Part shown: in pieces, positions 20,658 to 31,521 of the stretch | Layout: every line of letters starts with the position of its first letter | Numbering within the stretch: the stretch's first letter is position 1 | From: Erythroxylum novogranatense | Lineage: Eukaryota; Streptophyta; Magnoliopsida; Malpighiales; Erythroxylaceae | Length of the DNA stretch: 64,000 nucleotides | NCBI GenBank assembly: GCA_029891385.1 | Contig: CM057230.1 | Coordinates: 15,761,372-15,825,371, forward strand | Direction: 5' to 3' | The notes under the pieces: model-generated | Database searches by the model: none | What the model was told of the DNA's origin: nothing | Seen by the model: only the letters and a program-made list of their open reading frames with translations | Made by a program: the position numbers and the translations under genes

Positions 20658-21330
20658 TTATCCCCAACTGAAATGAACACCGCCAATGAGACTATCCGAC
20701 CGGTCAATAGCTGAACATCCTTCAAACATTGTGGCGAAGGCATCTGTATGATGGCCTCAATCTTTTCTAGATTGGCTTCGATTCCCCGCTGAGTGATCAT
20801 AAACCCCAGGAATTTTCCGGATGCCACCCCGAACACACATTTTTCGGGTTTAGCTTCATCCGAAATTTTTCGTGGTCCGAAGACTTCCTTGAGATCTTCC
20901 ACATGTTCCTCTACCGTCGACTTTTGACCACCATATCATCTACGATGCTTCGACCAACCGACCGATCTGTTTTTAAAGACCTCCATGACGAGCCGTTGGT
21001 AGGTCGCCCCCGTGTTCTTAATGAAGGGCATTACAGTAGCAGATGTGCCTTGGCCGGTTATGAAGGCGGTATTTTCTTCGTCTTCTAGACTCATCGGGAT
21101 CGATGATAGCCCGAAAAGGCCCGAGAAGTCGAGCGATTCGTGCCTCGAGGTAGAATCTACTAACCGGTCGATCTTGACAATAGGAAGTCGTCTTTTGGAC
21201 ATGCTTTGTTCGGATCGATGAAGTCTATACACATCCTCCATTTCCGTTCTTCTTTTTACTAAGACCACGTTAGCGAGCCATTCGGGTATTTGACTTCTCT
21301 TATGAACCCGCTTCAAGCAACTTCAGACTT
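20633..21330 (-). pseudogene. Tat element reverse transcriptase
   Basis: Copies element RNA into DNA. Frames show IPEWLANVVLVKRR, RLPIVKIDRLVDSTS, EDEENTAFITGQGT, VMPFIKNTGATYQRLVMEVF, then the catalytic VDDMV at about 20928-20942, then KCVFGVASGKFLGFMITQRGIEANL. This is the standard Ty3/gypsy order. The domain is interrupted by several one- or two-base indels. Without those, all core motifs are present. Confidence 0.8.
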
Positions 21331-21805
21331 CCTTCTCGATCACCCGGCGCCCTTACTATGCCATCGCTTCTTCGTTCGTCACTGCGGTCATGCCGAATGC
21401 CGAGGGAGTGACATGCAACCGTCCGAGAATACGGCATGTCGCTCGGTACCTGTTAAAACCGATCTGTTTTCCACCAAACAATCGGTGATTTCTCTACTAG
21501 GTTCTTCGCATTCGAACCTAGATTTGTGAACTTGGAGGGTCGGCTTCATCCAAGACGACCCGTTCGTCTCTTCCACTGGATTCATCTGTCCGTCTCTTCG
21601 TCGGCTCTTACGCCAAGAGAGCTCGTCAAGACTACCCCTTCTAGGGTCTTGGTTTCGCCAAGTAACATTCCCAGCGATTTTCTCACGACCCGACGACTCA
21701 TTCCATGGGCGTCAGAACTTCATACTGGTAGTATGTGGAGACGACCGACCGAGGGTTTTAAGTAGCTCTCCCAATTATTGCATTGTATGCCCTCGAACTT
21801 TACGA

Positions 21806-22195
21806 CTAGAACTCCACGTCCCTTTCTATCTGCATGGCTTCGCCAAACTTCACTTTCAGATAGACCGGCGACGGGTATCTTCGACGCCTGTTATTCCTTT
21901 GATGGGGCCGTCTGTAGGTAGTAGCCGCTATTCGGTATCCCCATTTGCTCAAGGCTTCATAGTATAGCAAGTCGACCGAACTGCCTGTGTCAATCATCAC
22001 CCGCTTCACCTCGTAACCGTCCATGTTGAGATTTACGACGAGGGCGTCATCGTGAGGGCAATGTACTCCATTTAGGTCCGACTCATTGAAAGAGATCATT
22101 CCGTCGTTCTCCTTGGTTTTTGATGGAGTGTCGCCGCCAATTGTTTGGCGATCGTTTTCGCCTTTAACGGTGGATCCCTCGCGCATTTTCACCAA
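21806..22195 (-). pseudogene. Tat element aspartic protease
   Basis: FNESDLNGVHCPHDDALVV, then the active site VMIDTGSSVDLLYYEAL, typical of retrotransposon pepsin-like proteases that cut Gag-Pol. The frame stays open for 129 codons, then shifts. Confidence 0.8.
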
Positions 22196-22299
22196 ATATC
22201 GTGTTAATAACTCCTATCGATCGGTCATTTTTTTGTTCGGCATTTCCATCGTTTCTTTCCTCGACCGCCCTCTCGTTTTCTCGGCGGTTATCAGATTCG

Positions 22300-23504
22300 T
22301 GTTTCGCCACCCCATCATTCCTATCGCTCGCTCCGGGGTGAGCGCAGTAGTCCGACCGCCGGCCCTGCGATCGGCGTTTGTTCGTGTTTCACGAATCGGC
22401 CTAACCTCCCTTTTGAATGAGGAGCTCAATTTCTTTTTTCAACCGCCAGCAATTTTTCAGATCACGACCGACCTCTCTGGAAACGGCAGATAAATTGGGG
22501 TTCTGTCCTCAGACGGGTCTTCATTCTTCGGGCTCTTTGATAGTTTCCCGTCGCTCTAACGGCCTTGAAGATTTCAAAGATACACATTTAGCGGGGTGAA
22601 CTCTTGGCGATATCCTTGTCGATCGGTCGGCCTTTTCGATTCGACCGCTTTTTTTGCGCTTATGCGGGTTGCCCGCCCTATCGTTCGATGACGATCTTCC
22701 GTCCGACGCCTCGTGTTTTCAAAGACTTCTTCGTTGAATATACCTATCCGGCTTCTTATTTCTCGAACCGAGCGAGGTTGATCGAGGGCTAACGACTTTG
22801 AACTCTTCGTCCCTCGTATTGCTCATAAGTCTTTGGCTAGCATAGACGAGCAGTGAGATCGGTACCTCGACCGCCTCATTGTTGAACCGAGTGATGAACT
22901 CCCAGAACTCTCATTCCTTCCTTGGGTGAGTTGCATCACCTCCAAAGCCGTCTTCTGCGGTCGCCACTTAAGGGTGAATCGATTAGGGAAGAGCGACCAA
23001 GTCCTCGAAACATGTGATCTGACCGGGGTAGGTTGTTGAACCATCGTCGAGCTCCCTCTTGAAAGCCGTCTGAAGGCCTTACACTGAATAGCATCCGGAC
23101 ATGTGTAGGCTCATCATGATGGAAGTCTTGCATGTAGTCCAAAGGGTCTGGTCTTCGGTGTATTTCTCGAAATTCGGTATCTTTCGTCGGTCTTTGGAGG
23201 CTATCCAAAATGTCCGTAATGAAGGAGAGTTGTATTGCGCCGTCGAGGCGATCTGAATGAAGCTCAGTATACGTGAGTCCGATCATCCGCGATTTTTCTA
23301 GGGTTTATCTGGCGGTGATCGGTTGTTAGTCAATTGTCGGTATTTGGTGTCGACGGACGGCGGCCGCCGTGTCTGTCTTTGCGATCGCAGATGGCGAATC
23401 ACCAACTCATTTGCCTCTATCTGCTTCCGGCTCGGGATGGCGTGTGTGGACGGAGGAGGATCGCACCTAATCGGTCTTTGGAGATTCGGTTGCATGGTGC
23501 GCAA
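22300..23504 (-). pseudogene. Tat element Gag
   Basis: The structural protein of the virus-like particle. Around 22840-23290 the frames give DPLDYMQDFH, ARRWFNNLP, FPNRFTLKW, ALEVMQLTQGRNES and SLGSTMRRS, which match the retrotransposon-gag domain (PF03732) in order. The N-terminal part (23290-23504) is low in complexity and arginine-rich. Several indels. I found no clear CCHC zinc knuckle. Confidence 0.65.
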
Positions 23505-23886
23505 CGTTATCCTCCACGGCCACGCTCGTTCTTCTTGCTCGAGGCTCGAGGCCGCAATCGATCGTTAGATTGGAAGACTCGTGCGGGAGATGTGTGGTGT
23601 AAGCGGCATAATTGCAGTAATCGCAAACCGATACGCCAGATCGCCGAGAGCGCGCAGCAGCGGTATGTCGGGATTCATCGCCGCCTTTGGCTTATTCTGC
23701 GTGGTTCTAGACGTGGTGCGGAAGTCGGGCCCCACGGTGAAGACTCCGTCGCGGGAGATGTGTGGTGCGGCGGCGAGTGCAGTAATCGCAAACCGTCGTC
23801 AGATCGCCAGAGCCGCAATGGCGGCTATATGTCGGATTCATCGCCGCCGCTGGCTTATCTGCGTGTTCAGGCGTGGTGCGGAAGTC

Positions 23887-23903
23887 GGACCACGGTGGCG
23901 CCA
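23887..23903 (-). other. Primer binding site
   Basis: Two bases (AT) after the LTR end CCA, the minus strand reads TGGCGCCACCGTGGTCC. Tat-type elements usually have TTGGCGCCGTCTGTGGG here, so the first eight bases agree. Which tRNA pairs is uncertain. Confidence 0.65.
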
Positions 23904-23905
23904 AT

Positions 23906-24306
23906 TGGTTCTCACGGATTACGGTGAACAGTGCGTTCCATTGAAATCCATCGTCTTCACCTTCGTGATGAGCGTGGCGTGAATATACCGCAAAACAAGG
24001 AAGGCTCGTCGGGGTGACAACCCGATTAGCCTCTCCGACGCCAAGTAAGCTTTTGGTGTAGGAAGGATTGATGAATTCGAGAAAGCGAATTAGGTTATGA
24101 TCGCGATACGAATTATGGGAGAATAATACCTTATATCTGAAGTAAGAATCGAGTTTAGGTCTTATTACGATCTGCATGGGAGATCTCCTTCGCTAATGGT
24201 AGGGAGTAAGGTGGGCTTTGGCCTTAGAGCCGATCTTCGATGAGCACGGGCCGATCGCCCATCGTCGTCTTGATTGGGTCCGAGCCCGGAATGGCCGACC
24301 CGACCA
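23906..24306 (-). repeat. 5' LTR of the Tat element
   Basis: 401 bp, TG...CA, alignable over its whole length with 13991-14393. In element orientation this is the upstream LTR. Confidence 0.9.
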
Positions 24307-24311
24307 CATAC
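24307..24311. repeat. Target-site duplication, right (CATAC)
   Basis: Perfect match to 13986-13990. Confidence 0.9.
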
Positions 24312-24789
24312 AAATAACAAGTTCGGTTATATAAAATATATAATATACACACATCGGACATTTGAAGTTATTAAAATTACGTAAATATTAAAATATTATT
24401 TATTAACATTTTTTATGTATGTTCATTCAATGTATTGTTATGTTTAATACAAAAATGAGTTAGCCATTGCTTATTAAGTAATAGACATTCTATAGTACTT
24501 GATTTTGGAATGTAATTACTTTATATGGCATATCAAAGGATATGCTAGATCCTTTCCATCTCGAGTAAGTTGGAACAGTGGAGGGGTTATCAACTTCATT
24601 CGTATGGTTTGGCAGCAACTCAAAAGCCAAACTACTGCATGTTTCATTCATAACTCATGCCTTAAGGAGCTCCGCTCAACTGCATATTTCATCAAACATT
24701 TCAACATTAAGAATGAAGCAATACTAATTTTGACAAGATACTTTGTGTTGAAATTGTTATCAACAAGTATCTTAATAAAGCTTGATGAA
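24312..24789. other. Flank of the insertion and 3' module of copy C
   Basis: 24312-24560 is AT-rich and unremarkable. From about 24630 the sequence follows the block found 3' of every NB-LRR copy (CTTAAGGAGCTCC...GCATATTTCATCAA, GATGAATCAATCAACAGAGAC). Confidence 0.55.
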
Positions 24790-25408
24790 TCAATCAACAG
24801 AGACTACTCCTTTTCTATATATCAATGTCTGGAATGTGAGAAATTTTGGCTCAGTATTCCCCTTTGCTTCCCTCGAACCTTTTCTTCAGTAAAGGACACC
24901 ACCAAATTCCTAACGAGAAAAGGGAGGATGGCAAGCCCTCCTCTGCAAGGATTTCAGATGAGGGCAATACTCAATTGTCAAGCTTTCCAAGAAAGTAAGG
25001 TGTCGAAGTCGTTCCACAGACATCAGGTTCTGGAGATTATACAGCTCAAGAGTGATTAGAGTGAGTGGCAGCCCTTCTTCTGGTAGGGAAGCAATCTTGG
25101 GACAACCCGAAATACCAATTTCTTTGAGAGAAATGGAAACTCAACTTGGAAAGCTAGTACCTCCATAACCATTTAAGATGGCCAAGCCATTGTCTCACAG
25201 CTGGCTTCGTGATCTCCTTTTCCTCTGCATCGACCAGAACACCTAGAACGGAGTTCACAGCAATCTTCAACTTTTGCAAGCGCCGATCATCAAGCTTCTG
25301 ACGTCTGATGAAGTCCACAAATCTTCTAGAAGCCATTCTGTCCAATAGAACATTGAGGAAAGCACCGAGAGCGGCTCCACCGGCAGCCAAGACAGCCTCT
25401 GCGGCCAT
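24790..25408 (-). pseudogene. CC-NB-LRR copy C: CC domain fused to LRR tail
   Basis: Begins MAAEAVLAAGGAALGAFLNV and keeps 84 residues, up to VRQWLGHLK of the coiled-coil domain. At about 25170 it jumps to TACCTCCATAACC / CTTGGAAAGCTAGT, which in gene D is mid-LRR (near 29222-29245). At about 25140 it jumps again to the LRR tail, ending near 24790. The entire NB-ARC domain and most repeats are gone, leaving the frame broken. The open part could encode a short CC-only protein of about 84 aa, but there is no evidence that it is made. Confidence 0.8.
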
Positions 25409-25640
25409 GGATCTCTTATTGCAAGTATATCCAAAAATAGAAGCTGAGGAAGACTATATGAAATCCCGATGAAGAAATAGCAAGAACAAAGTGATATTAG
25501 CTTAGGAGACAGAAGAAGAAAGAAGATCCTCAGGTACAATCTTGGTTCTAAACGAAAAAAGATACAAACTTTGTCGCCCGAAGACTTGGTTGACTATGAA
25601 AGATGCTCGGTGGATAATTGAGTAGTATAGTTTTAAGGTA
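25409..25640 (-). promoter_or_regulatory. Upstream region of copy C with W-box
   Basis: Contains AGGAAGACTATATGAAATCCC near the ATG and GGTTGACTATGAAAG with TTGACT at 25590-25595, 182 bp from the start. The same context is found in copies A, D and E. Confidence 0.5.
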
Positions 25641-25795
25641 AATCATAAATATACAAATTCATTTAATGTTAATGAAAAGGGCAAAAAGGGAAAAGCACAT
25701 CTTCTGAAAGTTATATAAGAAGTTATTTAATATATTTCATATTGTTTAAATATTTAATATGAGGTAAACGAGTATGAAAATCCCACAAGACCCTT

Positions 25796-26160
25796 CAATT
25801 AATGAAAGAATTACCTTCAATAAACCCAGAAAACCGGGTCAAGAAAGCATCGGATCTGGTCCTTGTAAACGTATCCTACAGCGGCAAGACCAGCCAATAT
25901 AGCAGCATCACCATCACCATCACCTTTAATCTTGTCATCTTTATCTTTGGGATTCAAGAACCACCTCAAGCTCTGAGGAGCATCGCTCTTTCTAAGAGTC
26001 TGCTACTTCTTTGTTTGTTTCAGAGAAGGGCGCCGACTCGATAAGTGAAAACGATCACTGGGTCTAAAGCTGTGAAGAAATGCGGCACAAGATGGACAAG
26101 AAAACCGAACGTTGGAAGGAAGACATGGAATTGACCTTACGTCGTTGGCAAGGGTACGCA
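25796..26160 (-). pseudogene. N-terminal exon of a plastid TVP38/DedA-like gene, copy 2
   Basis: From ATG at 26160 the minus strand reads MRTLANDVRSIPCLPSNVRF, then a Ser/Arg-rich stretch (LHSFRPSDRFHLSSRRPSLK) that looks like a chloroplast transit peptide. It continues through one in-frame TAG to RKSDAPQSLRWFLNPKDKDD, KIKGDGDGDAAILAGLAAVG and YVYKDQIRCFL. A frame change then gives SGFIEG at a possible donor GGTAATTC (about 25812). In the family the next exon would begin the DedA membrane domain; it is absent. One stop and one frame break mean it is not functional as such. Confidence 0.6.
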
Positions 26161-26579
26161 TGTTTCTGTTTCCCAAAAAGGAGTTTCAGATAATGTGATC
26201 GTAGGATAAAAACTAGATCAATGAGGACCGATAGCAGCGGCGGTGGCGACTTCCTGAATTTCATCACTGTATTCTTATACTTTTAAGCCTTTGGTTGTAT
26301 TGCTTATACTTGCATGAGGTGGTCATTTATAGAGGCATTTCGGTGCCTTGAAGCAGAAAACTTTTACTATATTTAATCTATTTTAATGAACAATTTATCT
26401 AAATGCAATACAGAAATTATGGAAAGTTTACATCCTTCTGAACATGCCTCGTCTTCAATTTTCAGCAACTGTACTCATGCAAACAGGTCGCATCCCTGTG
26501 CAGGTATAATACCAGTGGACATAGGAGATGGTTCTTAATCTTCGATTGTTGTATACTGTGAATAGTACAAATGTCCTGC
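26161..26579. other. Spacer, nothing recognised
   Basis: No gene, repeat boundary or domain seen in this stretch. Confidence 0.4.
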
Positions 26580-27715
26580 AATTTATAACTAATTTGTCAG
26601 TAACTGGTAGTTGTCCAAGTTGTTATTTAGTTCAATATTGAACTTCATCACAAATGTTTATTTCTACAGAAATCTGTAAATGCTCATTTCTAGTGTTAAA
26701 GAGTTATTACATTCCTACATCCACCATTCATCTCCTTCTTCCTGACAAAGGATTGGTTTGGTGGAGTCATCCATTTGCTCTCCACCGAACTTATTTTTAC
26801 TTCCCCACTACCTTTGGTCCGATCTCTTTCAATAAAGAATAAGCTTTTTGTTTCTTTCGGATAAAAGTAAAACATAATCATTGCAATTAAAAAATATAAA
26901 TGTGAGTCTATGTATGAAACACTCACAGTTTCTGTAATTTGCAGCTTCAACAACAGCAAACTCAAAGTTTCTGTAGGCTCCATCTCCATTTCTTTTTTTT
27001 TTCTCTTTCAGACAAAAGTAAAACATAACCATTGCAATTATAGAAAAAAACATGAATCTAAGTCTATGTATGAAACACTCACAGTTTCTCTTGTTTGCAG
27101 CTTCAACAACAGCAAACTCAACGTTTCTGTAGGCTCCATCACTGAATGTTTTTGAAACTTGACGTGTCAAAATTTGCTATGCCATCCTCAGTTCCTCTAG
27201 GTACTATGTTGATCAAAAAAAACACAACTAATTAGGTAAATTTACAATACGCATATGACATTATAAGGAGACGAAATCTTCAACCATAGCTGAACAGTTT
27301 TCCTAATCATAATTTGTATGCAAAGTCAGCTGAAGAAATGGTAATCACAAAGCAAAAAGGGTGATGCAGTTCTTCAAAGGTTATATATTTAAGTATAATC
27401 ACTAGAATACTGCAATACAGTTTTTATCGTGAATTCTTATCAGATCATGGGGATAAGTCTTGAAAATCTTTTGACAAGGTTTGGACTTTAAGACATTGGG
27501 TTAAGTTGAACAAATAAGGAATAAACAATTCCTAAAATTTTGCACACTTTTTTGGTTGAACATATAACACAAGCCATGACAAGCTATGTTCAACTCAATA
27601 TTATATTTCATCAAGCATTTCAACATTAAGAATAACATGATACTCTGAATGGGACTTATTATCAATAAGTACCTGATTTGATAAAGCTTGACGAATCAAT
27701 CAACATAGACTACTC
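26580..27715. repeat. Cluster module, 3'-flank copy 3, with internal duplication
   Basis: Matches 7540-8524 and 9700-10600 in order. Inside it, the segment GTAAAACATAA...TCTATGTATGAAACACTCAC...TTTCTGTAGGCTCCATC is present twice, with landmarks at 26907 and 27063 (about 156 bp apart), against once in the other modules. Confidence 0.7.
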
Positions 27716-27720
27716 CTTTT

Positions 27721-30700
27721 TTATATGTATATTCTCTGGATGTGTGAAATTTTGGCCCAATATTTCCCCTTCCTTCTCCCATACATTTTCTGCAGTAAAG
27801 GACACAGCTGGATTCTTAGATAAGAAAGGGAGGATGGCAAGCTCTCCTCTGGCAAGGTTTTCAGATGAGGGCACTCCTCGATTGCCAAGCTTTTGAGGGA
27901 TGTAAGGTGGCAAAGCCCTTCCAGAGACTTCAGATTCTGGAGATTATACAGCTCAAGAGTGATTAGACCGGGTGGCAGCCCTTCTTCTGGTAGGGATGTA
28001 ATCTCAGGACAAGCCCGAATACGCAATTCTCTGAGAGAGGTGAGATCACGAAATCTTCTGTCGAACAGAAAATTCTGAAAAACACTGATATCAAGGTAGG
28101 TGAGAGTAGAGGGCAAACCATCATCTGCCACCAACTGGAGCCTAGGGCAATTCTGGATTATCAACTCTTGAAGAGAATTAAAGCATTGAAGACCTTTGTA
28201 GTTCAGAGATTTTAAATATGGCAGATTGCAAATATGAAGAGAAGTAAGAACGGAGGGCAGCAAAGTCACCTCTGGGAAGCATTCAATTTCTTCTGCTTCA
28301 TAATCTATAATACGGAAGGAAGTAAGAGAGGTGAGTTTCTGCAAATCCCAATTCGTACGCCCGGCAATCAATTTGTTGCAATTGTAGATTGCAAGTGATT
28401 TTAGCTTCAAAGGTAAACCATCTCTTGGAAATTTGTCGATTTTTGGGCATCTAAATATTTCCAAAGTCAAAAGAGCAGGGAGAAGAGATTGCATCCGCTC
28501 AGGTAGGAACTTCAGTTTTGGACAATCCCAAAGTACAAGGCGTCTCAGAAATTCAAAAGAGAAAAATTCTTGAGTGGATGTACACAAGGATTCAAAATGT
28601 GGACATTCTCGAAGTTCCAAACTCTTTAACTTAGGGAACAAATCTGATGGAAAGCACTCGAGCAGTTCATGTTTTGTAATTGTAATTTCTTGCAAAGAAG
28701 AGCCAAGTTGCCCAATCTTTTCCAGTACAGGTTCTTGGATGTTAACAATTGCGAGACAGTTGGAACTGCTGAAGTAGGGCCGATAACCATTAATCAATTC
28801 TAGTGAAGAAAGGTTGGGAGCATTTGGAACACTGCTTTGAAACTGCGGAGCATTCTTAATCACAAGCTTTGTCAAAGAGGGAATATTACTAGGTATAGTG
28901 CCAGTTAAATTTGGACAATTCATTACAAATAGCTCTTTGAGACAAGGAAAGGCTCCACTTTCACTTTCACCTTCTCTTCCATAAGGTCTCCACTCTTGCC
29001 ACTGGGGCATATCTTCGAAGCTTATGATCTCAAGAGATTGAAATGGCTTCACTGCTAAGAGACAACTACCATAGAAATCAGAGTCAATTACCCTCATTGA
29101 ACTAAAGCCTCTAACTTCCAGATACTTGAGAGAAGACATATGCCCAAGTGGGGGTAGTGAGGAACAGTATTTACATCCCCTAAGCTTCAAAGAGGCTAAT
29201 TTGGTAAATGAAGTGTCTCCTAACCAATTTGGAAAGCTAGTACCTCCATAACCAATGATTAAAATGACTTCTATTTCTGTGTGAGGCTGCAACCCATCAA
29301 GTACAAACTTTTGATGATGTGAATCGTCCGTATCACCATCCCAATATAACTTCAACTTCTTAAGGTTCTTCTTACACTTGATCTTGGCTTCCAAAGCGTC
29401 TTTGACGTTCACCACTTTTTGAAGATTATGAATTCTAAGCGTTCCCCCAAGATGTTGAAGGCTTCCCAATTCTTTAACTCTACAACCCTCTTGCTTTCCC
29501 ACAAAGAAATCAGTTAAGGTTTGCAGCTTTATCAGTTTGCCCTTATTTGGAGGCATCTCTTGCAATTTTGTTCCTTGAATATAAAGATAGTGCATACTGA
29601 TCATCCTTTCCATTTTAGTCGGCAACTTAGCAAGTCTCCAGCACCAACTTAATTTCAAAGTTTGTAAATTGTAGAAACTACACAAACATTCAGGTAAACT
29701 TTGGATTGATGTTGAAGAAAGATCTAAATATCTCAAATGTTCCAGATGGCTGATTGAACTGGACAACTTAACCACATTCTGACATCGGGACAAAGATAGC
29801 ACTTTTAATCGTTGTTGATTTAGGAATAAATCAGGAATCATCTCTTGCAGCTCCCATTCTGTATTATACAATGATAAGAACGTGCGCAAGAGGTGAGATT
29901 TGAAGATGCTCGAAAGTTGCGGAGATGATGATTCTTCTTTCACTGCCACACATGAAAAATAGCGTAGTCTGTCGAATGTTCTGCAAGAATCTTGATTCTC
30001 AGATCTGAAGCAAAAATCTCCAGCCACAGCTCTAGCCAAGTCATTGATCAAGTCATGCATGACAAAAGAATTATTAACATGTTGGAAAAAAGACCTTGAT
30101 ACTAGCTCCTCAAAGTACTCTTCACCCACTTCTTCCATTGTCTCCTTTCCTTCTTGTTCAATCAAAAAACCTTCTGCCATCCACAAAAGGATTAGTTGCT
30201 TCTTCTCAAATTCATAATCCTTGGGAAATATTGAACAATAGGCAAAGCACTGCTTTAGATGCGATGGAAGATAACGGTAACTCAATCTTAGAACTGGAAG
30301 AATGTCATATTTAGATAATTTCCACAAATCATTCCTTAAAACGTTCTCCCAATCCTTGACATTTCTCTTAGAGCGTAAGACACCTCCCATTACTTTCACA
30401 GCTAAAGGAAGGCCATTACATCTTTTCACAATCTCTTTACCAATTTCTTCTAGATGTGGATAATCATCAGAGTTTTGATCATCAAAAGCATATTTGCAAA
30501 ATAATTGCCAACATTCAGTAGCAGGCAAGACATCTAAACGAAATATTGAACTAAAACTCACAGTCGCTGCTACACCATCGTTACGTGTGGTGACCAGAAT
30601 CTTGCTTCCAGGACACCCAGACTTCAAAGGTGATAGCAATTTGTCCCAATCAGTAAACCTTTCATTCCAAACATCGTCTAACACAAGCAAAAACCTTTTT

Positions 30701-31521
30701 CCCCTCAATTTTTTCCCCAGTTCAACCTGAATCTGGTTTAGACTCTTATCATCACAAGGCATTTGAGTTTCCAATTCCTTGAGAATATCTCTTGTTATTC
30801 TTGGAACATCAAATTCTTCTGAAACGCAAACCCACCCCCTAACATCAAATCGATTTCGGACTCTTTCATCTCCGTAGATAAGCTGGGCAAGTGCAGTTTT
30901 ACCTATTCCACCCAGGCCCACGATGGAAATTATACCCAAGTTGTTGCCGCGATTGATATCATGTGACACCAACACTTCCATTATTGCTTCTTGATCACGT
31001 TCCCTACCAAAAATGTTCGACCTTTCAACAAGACACGTAGTGGGTATCCTTTGAATGGATTGTCCACCCCCTATGATCTCTCTCAGTCCAAGCAAATCCT
31101 TCTGATTCACCAGATCTTCAACGGTCTCCAGTATCTCCATCAACCTTGCTTCTAACCCATTCTTAAATGATTTTCGAGGACGCAGAAACTTGCGAACCTT
31201 ATCTTTGGCGGATTGACGTTCAGCTTCGAATTTGAGCCGAGTAGCTTCATAATCAATATCGTCCAACAAATCATCAGCTTCAAAGAAAACATTTTTAAGG
31301 TCGTCAAGCCACTGTTTCACGGCTGGCCTCGTGATCTCCTTCTCCTCTGCATCGTCAAGAAGACCTCGAACGGAGTTCATGGAAGTCTTCAACTTCTGCA
31401 AGAGCCGATCGTTGAGTTTCTGACGTCTGAAGAAGTCTACAAATCTTTGAGAAGCCATTCTGTCAAATAGTACATTGAAGAGAGCATTGAGAAAGGATCC
31501 TGCCACAACCTCTGCAGCCAT
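27721..31521 (-). CDS. CC-NB-LRR disease resistance protein D (RPP13-like 1 type), full length
   Basis: A single exon encoding 1266 aa from MAAEVVAGSFLNALF. The frame is open 33 codons further upstream, but the ATG at 31519-31521 aligns with the other copies and lies behind the TATATAAAAG box. The coiled-coil domain covers about 8-130. P-loop GLGGIGKTALAQLIYGD is near 201 (the usual second T is Ala here, as GKTA). Kinase-2 is FLLVLDDVWNE, then RNBS-B SKILVTTRN, GLPL CNGLPLAVKVMGG and MHD VMHDLINDLA (near 485). LRRs fill about 560-1266, including LPPLGHMSSLKYLEVRGF and many RCPKIDKFPRDGLPLKLKSL-like repeats. Such receptors detect pathogen effectors in the cytosol or at membranes. Length is normal for the family and no break is seen. 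Confidence 0.95.
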   Translation of the reverse strand: MAAEVVAGSFLNALFNVLFDRMASQRFVDFFRRQKLNDRLLQKLKTSMNSVRGLLDDAEEKEITRPAVKQWLDDLKNVFFEADDLLDDIDYEATRLKFEAERQSAKDKVRKFLRPRKSFKNGLEARLMEILETVEDLVNQKDLLGLREIIGGGQSIQRIPTTCLVERSNIFGRERDQEAIMEVLVSHDINRGNNLGIISIVGLGGIGKTALAQLIYGDERVRNRFDVRGWVCVSEEFDVPRITRDILKELETQMPCDDKSLNQIQVELGKKLRGKRFLLVLDDVWNERFTDWDKLLSPLKSGCPGSKILVTTRNDGVAATVSFSSIFRLDVLPATECWQLFCKYAFDDQNSDDYPHLEEIGKEIVKRCNGLPLAVKVMGGVLRSKRNVKDWENVLRNDLWKLSKYDILPVLRLSYRYLPSHLKQCFAYCSIFPKDYEFEKKQLILLWMAEGFLIEQEGKETMEEVGEEYFEELVSRSFFQHVNNSFVMHDLINDLARAVAGDFCFRSENQDSCRTFDRLRYFSCVAVKEESSSPQLSSIFKSHLLRTFLSLYNTEWELQEMIPDLFLNQQRLKVLSLSRCQNVVKLSSSISHLEHLRYLDLSSTSIQSLPECLCSFYNLQTLKLSWCWRLAKLPTKMERMISMHYLYIQGTKLQEMPPNKGKLIKLQTLTDFFVGKQEGCRVKELGSLQHLGGTLRIHNLQKVVNVKDALEAKIKCKKNLKKLKLYWDGDTDDSHHQKFVLDGLQPHTEIEVILIIGYGGTSFPNWLGDTSFTKLASLKLRGCKYCSSLPPLGHMSSLKYLEVRGFSSMRVIDSDFYGSCLLAVKPFQSLEIISFEDMPQWQEWRPYGREGESESGAFPCLKELFVMNCPNLTGTIPSNIPSLTKLVIKNAPQFQSSVPNAPNLSSLELINGYRPYFSSSNCLAIVNIQEPVLEKIGQLGSSLQEITITKHELLECFPSDLFPKLKSLELRECPHFESLCTSTQEFFSFEFLRRLVLWDCPKLKFLPERMQSLLPALLTLEIFRCPKIDKFPRDGLPLKLKSLAIYNCNKLIAGRTNWDLQKLTSLTSFRIIDYEAEEIECFPEVTLLPSVLTSLHICNLPYLKSLNYKGLQCFNSLQELIIQNCPRLQLVADDGLPSTLTYLDISVFQNFLFDRRFRDLTSLRELRIRACPEITSLPEEGLPPGLITLELYNLQNLKSLEGLCHLTSLKSLAIEECPHLKTLPEESLPSSLSYLRIQLCPLLQKMYGRRKGKYWAKISHIQRIYI

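Larger units (their letters stand above)
13991..24306 (-). mobile_element. Complete Ty3/gypsy LTR retrotransposon, Tat-like, with antisense gene
   Basis: A 10,316-bp element lying on the minus strand. The 5' LTR is 23906-24306 and the 3' LTR 13991-14393; both run TG...CA and are flanked by the perfect repeat CATAC. Order on the minus strand: primer site TTGGCGCC, gag with a retrotransposon-gag domain, aspartic protease, reverse transcriptase, RNase H, integrase, a 78-bp tandem array, then a plus-strand (antisense) gene and the 3' LTR. The domain order is Ty3/gypsy. The antisense gene and the repeat array between pol and the 3' LTR are hallmarks of the Tat lineage (Grande, Retand, RIRE2). The coding regions contain very many indels. 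The block is clearly richer in GC and CpG than its surroundings. Confidence 0.93.

Noticed and set aside
18564..22493. Many plus-strand frames of 60-135 codons
   Set aside because: They lie opposite recognisable integrase, RNase H, reverse transcriptase, protease and gag segments and show no domain of their own.
24499..25059. Plus-strand frame of 186 codons
   Set aside because: It is antisense to the 3' module and LRR tail of copy C, which explain the sequence better.
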